Shown: positions 46,999 to 53,318 of the stretch, in pieces
How the letters are laid out: each line of letters begins with the position of its first letter
Numbering within the stretch: the stretch's first letter is position 1
Assembly (NCBI GenBank): GCA_009780695.1
Contig: WQZN01000015.1
Location: 1-64,000, forward strand
Origin: Microbacteriaceae bacterium
Lineage (GTDB): Bacteria > Actinomycetota > Actinomycetes > Actinomycetales > Microbacteriaceae
Direction of reading: 5' to 3'
Length of the DNA stretch: 64,000 bases
The notes under the pieces: generated by a model
The model's input: only the letters and a program-made list of their open reading frames with translations
What the model was told of the DNA's origin: nothing
The model's database searches: none
Translations under genes and position numbers: made by a program

Positions 46999-47877
46999 TC
47001 AGTCCTCGCCGGTCTCGCCCGGGTCGCCCGGGGTGGTGGCAACGGTCAGCTTCACGATGCGTTCGGGCCGCACGGCGTTCTGGCCGAAGCGCCAGGTGCA
47101 GCGCACGGCCATGCTGTCGGATTCGAACAGGGCGTGTTCGCTGGTGGCGGTCTGCACGTCGCCGACCGCCGAGACGATGGCGGTTTTGTCGATGACCAGC
47201 AGGCCGGTGGCGGGCATGGCGGGGGTGGTGACCACGGGCAGGCTGAGCACGCGGCGCACGATGTCGCTGGTGCCTGCGCCCAGCAGGTTCTCGTTCGACC
47301 CGCTGCCGGTCTTGATCTTCGCCAGCGCGGCCCATGCCAGCGGGCCGGTGACGATGTTGCTGGCGGTGCCGCCTGCCTCTTCGATCAGGGCGATGGCATC
47401 GATGAGGCCGTCCAGGTTGGTCACCGGGGTCAGGATCTCGCTGATGTCGGGGATGTTCAGCAGGCCCGCTGCCGGGTCGCCGTCGGCGGTCGGGGCGGGC
47501 TGGTTGAGGTAGGCCCAGTTCGCCTTGGTGACGACGGCCCGCTGGATGGACTGGCCGATGCGCTGGGCGGCACCGGCCTGGCGGAACTGCTCACGGGAAA
47601 ACTGGTTGAGGTCGGCAACCTTGCCGGTGCGCACGACGCATTCAGCGAGCGTCGGCGAGCTGACCGGGATGGGCGCGCCTTCGCGAACGAAACCGGCATC
47701 GCCGTCGGCGGCGACATAGGGCACGCGCACGGTGGGTTCGTCGCCGTCAACGCGCCCGGCGACGGTGGATGTCTGAAGCACCAGGGCGTCGGGTACGGCG
47801 TCGAGCGCCGCGGTGGCTACGAAATCGGGACGCCAGGAGAATGCGGCGTCGGTGGTGGTGGTGATGTTGTTGGGCAC
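46999..47877 (-). CDS. HK97-type major capsid protein
   Basis: A 292-residue protein with the layout of HK97-fold capsid subunits: an N-arm with EPTVRVPYVAADGDAGFVREGA, the spine helix VADLNQFSREQFRQAGAAQRIGQSIQ (in two pieces), and the later TASEHALFESDSMAVRCTWR. It is the size of a mature subunit and has no delta domain; the separate protein encoded upstream is a likely scaffold. It shows that the element can make, or once made, its own shell. Assembly state and helper use are inferred. Confidence 0.85.
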   Translation of the reverse strand: MPNNITTTTDAAFSWRPDFVATAALDAVPDALVLQTSTVAGRVDGDEPTVRVPYVAADGDAGFVREGAPIPVSSPTLAECVVRTGKVADLNQFSREQFRQAGAAQRIGQSIQRAVVTKANWAYLNQPAPTADGDPAAGLLNIPDISEILTPVTNLDGLIDAIALIEEAGGTASNIVTGPLAWAALAKIKTGSGSNENLLGAGTSDIVRRVLSLPVVTTPAMPATGLLVIDKTAIVSAVGDVQTATSEHALFESDSMAVRCTWRFGQNAVRPERIVKLTVATTPGDPGETGED

Positions 47878-47945
47878 GGGGGTGCGCCTTTCGCGGAGAT
47901 GTTCTCCACGTGGGCACCTGGCCGCGCGTGCTGGCCCTCAGGGCC

Positions 47946-47993
47946 ATTCGTGACGGCGGGCGGACACCTGGCCCGGCATCCGCCGTCACGAAT
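47946..47993. promoter_or_regulatory. 14-bp inverted repeat between scaffold and capsid genes
   Basis: ATTCGTGACGGCGG at 47946-47959 pairs perfectly with 47980-47993 around a 20-base loop. It fills the 127-base gap between the two structural genes, so it may attenuate transcription or protect the capsid message. No function is proved. Confidence 0.4.
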
Positions 47994-48004
47994 CAGCGTA
48001 CGCC

Positions 48005-48598
48005 TTACGGCAGATTCAGCGCACTACGCAGGGCGCGGTCGATTCCCCCGCTGGTCAGCGGGCCGGTGGACGGTTCTCGCTTGACGGGCACGCCGCTGGT
48101 CATCCCCGCGGCGACCTTCGCGGCATCGCTGCCCTGCCGCGTCGAGATGCGCTCGGGCATCTGGCCCTGACTGGCCACGTACAGGCCGCGGTCGGGCGTG
48201 GTGCCTGCCCGTACCCCGATGCGGGCGGCGGTGTCGGCCACGGCTGCGGTCAGCTTGTCGGCGTCCAGGTTGCCGTCATCGTCTGCCAGGTTGGCGAAGC
48301 CGTACCCGGCAGCGGCGACCGCTTCCGGGGTCACGTCGGCACGGGCGAGCGCACGCGCCAGCATGGTGCCCTGGATGCGGGCGAGCTGCGCCCGGGCGTC
48401 ATCACGCTCGGCTTCGGCTTCCCGAAGCTGGGTGCGGTAGCGGGCCGCCTCACGGTTCGGCGTCTCAGCCGGTTCGGCAGGCGGCCCGCTGACGGCCTTG
48501 GGGGCTGTCTCGGTATCAGTGGGCGGGGTGGGGTTCACATCGCCCTGGGCGGCGGCCTGGGGCTGCTCGGTGGGTGTTTCGGGGGTCTGGTCGGTCAC
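48005..48598 (-). CDS. Scaffold-like protein of the element
   Basis: A 197-residue protein with a Pro/Thr/Glu-rich disordered N-terminus (about 1-50), a coiled-coil segment REAARYRTQLREAEAERDDA (about 50-80) and a folded C-terminus with ALARADVTPEAVAAAG. This arrangement, directly before the capsid gene, is typical of phage scaffolding proteins that guide shell assembly. No protease domain is visible. Its ATG overlaps the stop of the preceding gene (ATGA). Confidence 0.7.
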   Translation of the reverse strand: MTDQTPETPTEQPQAAAQGDVNPTPPTDTETAPKAVSGPPAEPAETPNREAARYRTQLREAEAERDDARAQLARIQGTMLARALARADVTPEAVAAAGYGFANLADDDGNLDADKLTAAVADTAARIGVRAGTTPDRGLYVASQGQMPERISTRQGSDAAKVAAGMTSGVPVKREPSTGPLTSGGIDRALRSALNLP

Positions 48599-48885
48599 TG
48601 CTCGGTCCCTTCGGGGTTGGTGGGGTGGTTGGCCTGGTAACTGGCTTCGGCCAGGCGGGTGATGTAGTCAGTCAGGCCGCCGTGGTGGTCGTCGTGCCAG
48701 ATCTCCATCGACAGGCCCGCGGCCAGCGCCGCCAGGTTGGCGATGATCACGTACACGGATTCATCGGCGACCAGGGCGGCGTCCAGGACGGCCCCGAAGG
48801 TCTCAGGGTTGCCGTCGGCCTTCGCGGCGACCAGTTCGGCGATCAGGCTGCCGCGGCGCATTGCGTCGGCGAGCGTTTCAGTCAT
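48595..48885 (-). CDS. Small hypothetical protein before the scaffold gene
   Basis: A 96-residue acidic protein starting MTETLADAMRRGSLIAELVA, with helices and an internal IIANLAALAAGLSMEIW segment. No domain is recognised. The stop overlaps the scaffold start, so the two are coupled. It follows the 60-bp palindrome and is the first gene of the structural set, possibly a head-assembly or regulatory protein. Confidence 0.6.
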   Translation of the reverse strand: MTETLADAMRRGSLIAELVAAKADGNPETFGAVLDAALVADESVYVIIANLAALAAGLSMEIWHDDHHGGLTDYITRLAEASYQANHPTNPEGTEQ

Positions 48886-48945
48886 GCGTGGTTCCTCTCG
48901 TTGGTTGTTCTTCGGTCCTGCTGGGTGGCGTGCCGGGGGTGAGGG

Positions 48946-49005
48946 GTTCAGGTGCGCCGCCGCGCCGCGCCTATATATAGGCGCGGCGCGGCGGCGCACC
49001 TGAAC
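48946..49005. repeat. 60-bp perfect spacerless palindrome
   Basis: Positions 48946-48975 are the exact reverse complement of 48976-49005. The arms are GC-rich (with GCGCCGCCGCG) and the centre is CTATATATAG. It lies between the structural genes and the end of the primase-polymerase gene, nine bases after that gene's stop. It could be a replication or packaging site, or an unusually long terminator; there is no T-run on the minus strand. Confidence 0.85.
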
Positions 49006-49068
49006 ACCCCCGTTCACCCCTGCGCCGTCGGTGCGCCGTCACTGCGCCGCGGCGCACCTTGGCGCACC
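48951..49068. repeat. Five GGTGCGCC octamers around the palindrome
   Basis: GGTGCGCC or its complement occurs at 48951-48958, 48993-49000, 49030-49037, 49051-49058 and 49061-49068. Two lie in the arms of the palindrome and three in the last codons of the primase-polymerase gene. Such a cluster can be an iteron-type binding site for the replication protein. GC richness makes some repeats expected by chance. Confidence 0.5.
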
Positions 49069-50846
49069 CATTCGATGTAGGCAGCGCGTGCCCTGGCCCG
49101 GGTGAGGCCCAGCCGCCGTTCGGCATCGTTCTGGCTTGTCGGGGGCGGGTCGAGCGCCACGGCCAGGGCCATGTCTTCGGCGAGCTGATCGGCGGCATCC
49201 GGCCCGGCAGGCGGCTGCCACACCACCCGTTCCAGCACCACCGAATCCAGGTGTGGGGCCACCCGCAGGCCGTGCAGCTTCATCGGCGCGGCATCCTTGG
49301 CTTTGCCGCCGTCGCTCGGGTAGCTGGACATGGCGAACATGTCGCGGTCGCCTTTCAGCGTCCACACCATGTCAGCGTCGTCACGCCAAGCCCCCGCCCC
49401 GCGCACGGTGCCGTTGGCCTTGTCAGTGTGCTTGACCAGCACCACCGACCCGCCCGGGGTGCTCGCGGCGATCTCCCGGCAGGTGCGCAGCACGTCGGAT
49501 GCCTCGGCGTTGTCGTTCTCGGATGCCACCGGGGCCAGCGTCGACTGGGTGTCGAGCACCACCACGTCGATGCCGTCGGCGGCCACCCGGGCCTTCAGCC
49601 GGGCCACCGATGCCGGGTCGCGCAGGTTCACACCCGCGGTCTGAAGGGCGAACCTGCCCCGCGGCAGGTCGACCCCCATGCGATCGGTGGCAGCGTCCAG
49701 GCGCGCCCGATAGCCGCTGCGGCCCTCGCCGACCGCATAGAGCACGCGCCCCTGCCGGGTGGGGAACCGGCCCAGCCAGTCGCGCCCCGCGGCGATGTGC
49801 AGGCACAGGTCCACGGCGGTGACCGTCTTGCCGGTGTTGCCCGGCCCGGCCAGCAGCATCACCGCGCCCTTGGGCAGCACGCCCTCCACCCACCACTCGA
49901 GTGTCGGCATCTCGGCCAGGTCCACGGCGTCGAAAACCTCATCGTCCTCAGCATGCGCGGCGGCATCCTCAGCAGCCAGCAGCGCCCGGGCTTCAGCGGC
50001 CACCCGCAGCTTCTCCACCGCCTTGCGCACTTCGCTGGCGTGCAGGTCCACAATCGCCGGCTGCTCGGCGTCATCACGCCGCAGCACCTTGTCCAGTGCC
50101 CGCTTGAATTCGTCCCGCGGGTCGCCCGACGCATGGCTGCGACTCAGCCATGCGGCGCGGATGGCGTCCAGCGCCTCGGTGGCGTTCGGCTGCCCGTCGG
50201 CGGCCAGGTTCCACCACAGGCGCACCACGCCCAGCAGGTCACTGTTCCCGCAGGTGCGGGCGCGTGCGATCAGGTCGGCGAACGTCTCACCGGGGCCGAG
50301 CTTCGCGGTGGCCGGGGTGGCGGCCTCGCCGCTGCTCAGGCTGTCCAGGTCAACCTTGCCACCGGTCAGCAACGGGGGCAGCTTCGCGGTCACCTGGTTG
50401 ACGTGCGGCACCGGGTTGACTTCCACGCTGCACTTGCCCCGCCCCAGCCGATCGACGCCCGGCAGCACGCCGTCCAGCAGCGGATAGCTGCCGCGGTGCC
50501 ACCAGTGCACACCGTTGCCAGACCGCGAGATCGTAAACGGCACATCCGGCCCGAAGGCGATGCCCGCGGCAGCGAGCGACGTGAACCCGTTGGGCTTGTC
50601 GGGGTGTTGGTCGACATCGAGAATGACACACCCGCTGCGGTCAGGGGCAATAGCGGGCTGGGCGTCGGGGTAATCGAGCGAAAACCAGGTCGCGATCGTC
50701 TCAGGGTCGCGGGTGGCGAGCTGCGGCCACCCCTTCGGGAACGATTCAGGCCCGAGCTTCCCCGTCACCGGGTTAGGCGTCGCGGGGAACACGTACCAGC
50801 CGCGTTCGGCGTGATCGAGCGCCCGCAGCATCATCGCTTCGGTCAC
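49014..50846 (-). CDS. Primase-polymerase with RepA-like ATPase domain
   Basis: A 610-residue replication protein. The N-terminal bifunctional DNA primase/polymerase (AEP) domain has the DxD in CVILDVDQHP and the SxH in SRSGNGVHWW; the ATPase domain starts near residue 330 with Walker A AGPGNTGKT and Walker B VVVLDTQST. This pairing is common in satellites and plasmids and lets them prime their own DNA. GTG 50846 overlaps the stop of the upstream zinc-ribbon gene. The C-terminal tail ends in a DNA-binding-like LTRARARAAYIEW, with GGTGCGCC repeats in its last codons. Confidence 0.88.
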   Translation of the reverse strand: MTEAMMLRALDHAERGWYVFPATPNPVTGKLGPESFPKGWPQLATRDPETIATWFSLDYPDAQPAIAPDRSGCVILDVDQHPDKPNGFTSLAAAGIAFGPDVPFTISRSGNGVHWWHRGSYPLLDGVLPGVDRLGRGKCSVEVNPVPHVNQVTAKLPPLLTGGKVDLDSLSSGEAATPATAKLGPGETFADLIARARTCGNSDLLGVVRLWWNLAADGQPNATEALDAIRAAWLSRSHASGDPRDEFKRALDKVLRRDDAEQPAIVDLHASEVRKAVEKLRVAAEARALLAAEDAAAHAEDDEVFDAVDLAEMPTLEWWVEGVLPKGAVMLLAGPGNTGKTVTAVDLCLHIAAGRDWLGRFPTRQGRVLYAVGEGRSGYRARLDAATDRMGVDLPRGRFALQTAGVNLRDPASVARLKARVAADGIDVVVLDTQSTLAPVASENDNAEASDVLRTCREIAASTPGGSVVLVKHTDKANGTVRGAGAWRDDADMVWTLKGDRDMFAMSSYPSDGGKAKDAAPMKLHGLRVAPHLDSVVLERVVWQPPAGPDAADQLAEDMALAVALDPPPTSQNDAERRLGLTRARARAAYIEWVRQGAPRRSDGAPTAQG

Positions 50847-51118
50847 GACAGCACCCCCCAGCTCGCGCCGGTGCTCGCGTCGGTGGTGACCACCAGCCGC
50901 CGCCGCGGCAGCCCGGGGCGGCACTGAATCCAGATCGTTTCGCCGCGCGGGAAGCTGACGAACAGAAGCTGGTCGCAATCAGCGCACCGCAGGTAGCCCG
51001 TGAAGCCGGGGAATGTGGGGCCGTTGCCGCGGTCTTCTACCCCTTGTAGAATCGACGTCGGCTGATTGAATTCACTGTGGTGTGCTGCCCCGGGTTCCCT
51101 TCCCCGGGGCATCTCCAT
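50843..51118 (-). CDS. Small zinc-ribbon-like protein
   Basis: A 91-residue protein with a Cys pair in LRCADCDQLL and a later Cys in WIQCRPG that may form an incomplete zinc ribbon. The start is uncertain: ATG 51118, ATG 51112 and GTG 51127 are all possible. Its stop overlaps the primase-polymerase start (GTGA), so the two are translationally coupled and the protein may help loading or expression of the replicase. Confidence 0.6.
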   Translation of the reverse strand: MEMPRGREPGAAHHSEFNQPTSILQGVEDRGNGPTFPGFTGYLRCADCDQLLFVSFPRGETIWIQCRPGLPRRRLVVTTDASTGASWGVLS

Positions 51119-51199
51119 TTCTTGCACTTGTGCTCTCGCATTCTCGGCATGTCCCTTGGTTGATGGGCAGGTGGTCAGAACTGACCACCTGAGTGGTGG

Positions 51200-51403
51200 C
51201 TAACTGGCGACTGGTGCGGTCCCAGCGCGCTCGGATGCGTTAATCCACGCGATCACGTCGCTGCGCCGGTATCGCACCGTCTTGGGCGCAAGCTTGATGC
51301 ACCGCGGCCCGTTGCCCCGGAATCGAAGCTGTGCCAGGTGGTTCACGCTGACGCCCGTGAACGCGGATACGTCGCTCGGCTTCATCAGCGGGTCGTTTTC
51401 CAT
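51200..51403 (-). CDS. Excisionase-like helix-turn-helix protein
   Basis: A 67-residue winged-helix protein of the MerR/AlpA type: LMKPSDVSAFTGVSVNHLAQL, then RCIKLAPKTVRYRRSDVIAWI. Such proteins bend DNA at attachment sites and control integrase direction (Xis), or activate early genes. It is the first leftward gene, divergent from the repressor, so it starts the replication and structural transcript. GGGGATCAC precedes the ATG at 51403. Confidence 0.8.
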   Translation of the reverse strand: MENDPLMKPSDVSAFTGVSVNHLAQLRFRGNGPRCIKLAPKTVRYRRSDVIAWINASERAGTAPVAS

Positions 51404-51511
51404 GTGATCCCCTAACCGTGTGTTGTGGTGACACCCACATGTTGTTCCTCGTGCGAAGCGATGTCAACAACAATTTTGTATTTCGGTAATGACTCGGTGT
51501 AATTTTGAGTT
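51404..51511. promoter_or_regulatory. Divergent promoter region of the element
   Basis: Leftward, TTGACA (51467-51462) and CAACAT (51444-51439) are 17 bases apart and lie 36 bases before the excisionase-like start. Rightward, TTGTAT (51476-51481) and TGTAAT (51498-51503) are 16 bases apart, and the repressor ATG at 51512 would be at or near the transcript start, a leaderless message. TGTTGT and ACAACA half-sites at 51440 and 51467 may bind the repressor across the leftward promoter. Confidence 0.6.
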
Positions 51512-52021
51512 ATGGACATGCCGACTACCGAGACCAGTGACTGGGAACTGCGGTTCCGCAGCCGTATGCGAGCGCGCCGCGACTCGCTGAAGATCAGCCA
51601 GACCGAGTTCGCCCGAACGATGAAGGCGGCGGGCTTCGCATGGCACCAGCAGACCGTGCAGCGCGTCGAAGCTGGCGAACGGCCCGTGCGACTGAATGAG
51701 GTGGCCGAGATCGCGCGGCTGCTCGGCACGTCGGTGTCGGCGCTGACCGAGGCCGCCGATGGGGCCGAGCAGATCGCGGCCTACGTCGCCATCCGCGAGG
51801 CAAGCGACCGGCTCGCGCAGGCCGCGTTCGATATGACCGCGGCACTACAGCGCCCCGCGCTAGCCGAGATCGAGGCGCTGCGCGAACGTCGTGAATCGGA
51901 CCTGGCCGAAGTCGCCCGTGTATTCCAGTTCGCCACGAATACGCCACGGAACTACGACGGGCTGGCCGAGGTCGTGGCGGCCTACGTCAAGCAACAGGAA
52001 GGCGGCGAGTCGGATGGGTAG
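51512..52021 (+). CDS. XRE-type repressor
   Basis: A 169-residue protein with an N-terminal XRE/Cro helix-turn-helix (about residues 17-75: ISQTEFARTMKAAG, QQTVQRVEAGERPV, LNEVAEIARLLGTSVSALTE) and a coiled C-terminal part for dimerisation. It is the only regulator on the right arm and sits opposite the excisionase-like gene, so it is the likely immunity repressor. ATG 51512 may be read from a leaderless message. Its end overlaps the integrase start by eight bases. Confidence 0.82.
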   Translation: MDMPTTETSDWELRFRSRMRARRDSLKISQTEFARTMKAAGFAWHQQTVQRVEAGERPVRLNEVAEIARLLGTSVSALTEAADGAEQIAAYVAIREASDRLAQAAFDMTAALQRPALAEIEALRERRESDLAEVARVFQFATNTPRNYDGLAEVVAAYVKQQEGGESDG

Positions 52022-53198
52022 CGTGCACCCGTACAAGACGGCCCAGGGCGATCAGCGTTACCGGGTGATCTACCGGAAGCCGGACAACCGGCAGGGGCAG
52101 AAGCGGGGCTTTACGCGCAAGCGGGATGCCGAACTGTTCCTGCACTCGGTCGAAGTGAAGAAGGCTACGGGCGAGTACATCGACGCCAGCGCTGGCCGTG
52201 TGACCGTGGGCAAGCTGGGGGCGGCGTGGCTGGATGGCCGGGCGCACATCAAACGGTCGTCGGCGGTCGCCTATGAGTCGGCCTGGCGCATCCACGTCGA
52301 ACCGAAGTGGGGCACCGTCGCCGTGGGTGATGTGAAGCCGAGCGCGGTGCAGCTCTGGGTCAAGGAACTGCACTCCCCCACCGCGCCCGGTGTAACACCT
52401 GTTACACCGGGCATCGCTGGCCGACCGCGCAAGACAGGTGGACTGTCGGCGGCGATGGTGCGGCGGTGCTACGACATCCTGGCTGGGATTCTCGATGCGG
52501 CGGTGGATGACCGGCACATCCCGCGCAATCCTGCCCGCGGTACGAAACTGCCGCGCAAGGTGAAGCGCGCCCACCTGTACCTCACCCATGAGCAGGTCGA
52601 CCGGCTCGCTGAGGCTGCCGCCAACGACAACGCGCTGATCATCCGGCTACTGGCCTACACCGGGCTGCGGTGGGGTGAGCTAGCGGGGTTGCACGTCGGC
52701 GACCTCAACATGCTGCGCAGGCGCGTGACCGTGAACCGCACGGCCTCGCTGGTCGGCGGGCGCGTCGAGCTTGGCTCGCCCAAGGACTATGAGCAGCGCT
52801 CGGTGCCGTTCCCCGAGTTCCTGGCTGAACCGCTCGCCCGTCAGTGTGAGGGGAAGGGGCACGACGACATCGTGTTTCCGGCCAAGGGCGGTGGATACCG
52901 TCGCACGCCGACCGCTAACGCCCGTAGCTGGTTCGAAGGTGTCAAGGCGCGCGCCGGGCTGCCTGCCGCGCTGACGATTCACGACCTGCGCCACACGGCG
53001 GCGTCGCTGGCGGTGTCGGCGGGCGCGAACGTCAAGGCGGTCCAGCGGATGCTGGGCCACGCCTCGGCGGCCATGACGCTGGATACCTACGCCGACCTGT
53101 TCGATGACGACCTGGACGCCGTTGCCGGGGCGCTGGATAAGGCCCATGCCGCCACGGATGTTGCCATTTTGTTGCCACGCACCGTTTCCGGTACTTAG
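52014..53198 (+). CDS. int: Tyrosine site-specific integrase
   Basis: A 394-residue recombinase with an N-terminal arm-binding domain (residues 1-60), a core SAM-like domain and the catalytic domain. Catalytic residues are Arg219 (TGLRWGEL), His323 and Arg326 (HDLRH), His349 (LGHASAAM) and the nucleophile Tyr359. ATG 52014 is within the repressor end and gives the family N-terminus GSVHPYKTAQGDQRYRV. Its last codons contain the right candidate arm site (53159-53180), and a 13-bp terminator stem covers its stop codon. It inserts the element into tRNA-Met. Confidence 0.93.
   Translation: MGSVHPYKTAQGDQRYRVIYRKPDNRQGQKRGFTRKRDAELFLHSVEVKKATGEYIDASAGRVTVGKLGAAWLDGRAHIKRSSAVAYESAWRIHVEPKWGTVAVGDVKPSAVQLWVKELHSPTAPGVTPVTPGIAGRPRKTGGLSAAMVRRCYDILAGILDAAVDDRHIPRNPARGTKLPRKVKRAHLYLTHEQVDRLAEAAANDNALIIRLLAYTGLRWGELAGLHVGDLNMLRRRVTVNRTASLVGGRVELGSPKDYEQRSVPFPEFLAEPLARQCEGKGHDDIVFPAKGGGYRRTPTANARSWFEGVKARAGLPAALTIHDLRHTAASLAVSAGANVKAVQRMLGHASAAMTLDTYADLFDDDLDAVAGALDKAHAATDVAILLPRTVSGT
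53159..53180. promoter_or_regulatory. Candidate integrase arm-type site, right arm
   Basis: The 22-bp sequence with two TGTTGCCA octamers (53159-53166, 53170-53177) identical to 44949-44970. It lies in the last codons of the integrase gene, 61 bases inside attR, so the coding sequence and the binding site overlap. Confidence 0.55.
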
Positions 53199-53218
53199 TC
53201 GGAACCCGACTAAGTACC
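53190..53218. terminator. Shared terminator of the integrase and tRNA-Met genes
   Basis: A perfect 13-bp stem (53190-53202 with 53206-53218) with a three-base loop. The integrase stop TAG (53196-53198) is inside the left arm. It lies 27 bases from the tRNA-Met 3' end and can end the tRNA transcript coming from the right. The element thus brings a replacement terminator for the tRNA it splits. Confidence 0.65.
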
Positions 53219-53241
53219 CGAGATCCCAGTGTTTTCTAGGT

Positions 53242-53296
53242 AAGTAGGGCGGGCGGGACTTGAACCCGCGACCCAGGGATTATGAGTCCCCTGCTC
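53242..53296. repeat. attR: 55-bp direct repeat inside tRNA-Met
   Basis: Identical to 44802-44856. This copy rebuilds the 3' half of the tRNA-Met gene, so the host keeps a working tRNA after integration. Confidence 0.92.
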
Positions 53297-53318
53297 TAAC
53301 CGGCTGAGCTACCGCCCC
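53245..53318 (-). tRNA. tRNA-Met (anticodon CAU)
   Basis: A 74-nt cloverleaf on the minus strand: acceptor GGGGCGG pairs with CCGCCCT (G-U at the first pair), discriminator A; D arm GCTC...GAGC; anticodon arm GGGGA-CTCATAA-TCCCT; T arm GCGGG-TTCAAGT-CCCGC. Elongator Met is most likely; a modified Ile-type CAU tRNA cannot be fully excluded. CCA is not encoded. The first bases overlap the glycosyltransferase stop codon, and the 3' half is the attachment site of the element. Confidence 0.9.

Larger units (their letters stand above)
44802..53296. mobile_element. Integrated phage-satellite-like element in tRNA-Met
   Basis: An 8.4-kb element bounded by 55-bp direct repeats of the tRNA-Met 3' half. 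It encodes a tyrosine integrase beside the right repeat, a repressor, an excisionase-like protein, a primase-polymerase/ATPase, a scaffold-like protein, an HK97-type capsid protein and an HNH nuclease, but no terminase, portal, tail or lysis genes. This content resembles the small phiRv1/phiRv2 elements of Mycobacterium tuberculosis and capsid-forming phage satellites. Leftward and rightward transcripts diverge at 51404-51511. The element as a whole has no clear composition shift, so it is probably adapted to related hosts. Confidence 0.88.

Noticed and set aside
45059..53198. Complete prophage
   Set aside because: Only capsid, scaffold-like and HNH genes of the structural set are present; the length of 8.4 kb leaves no room for terminase, portal and tail genes.
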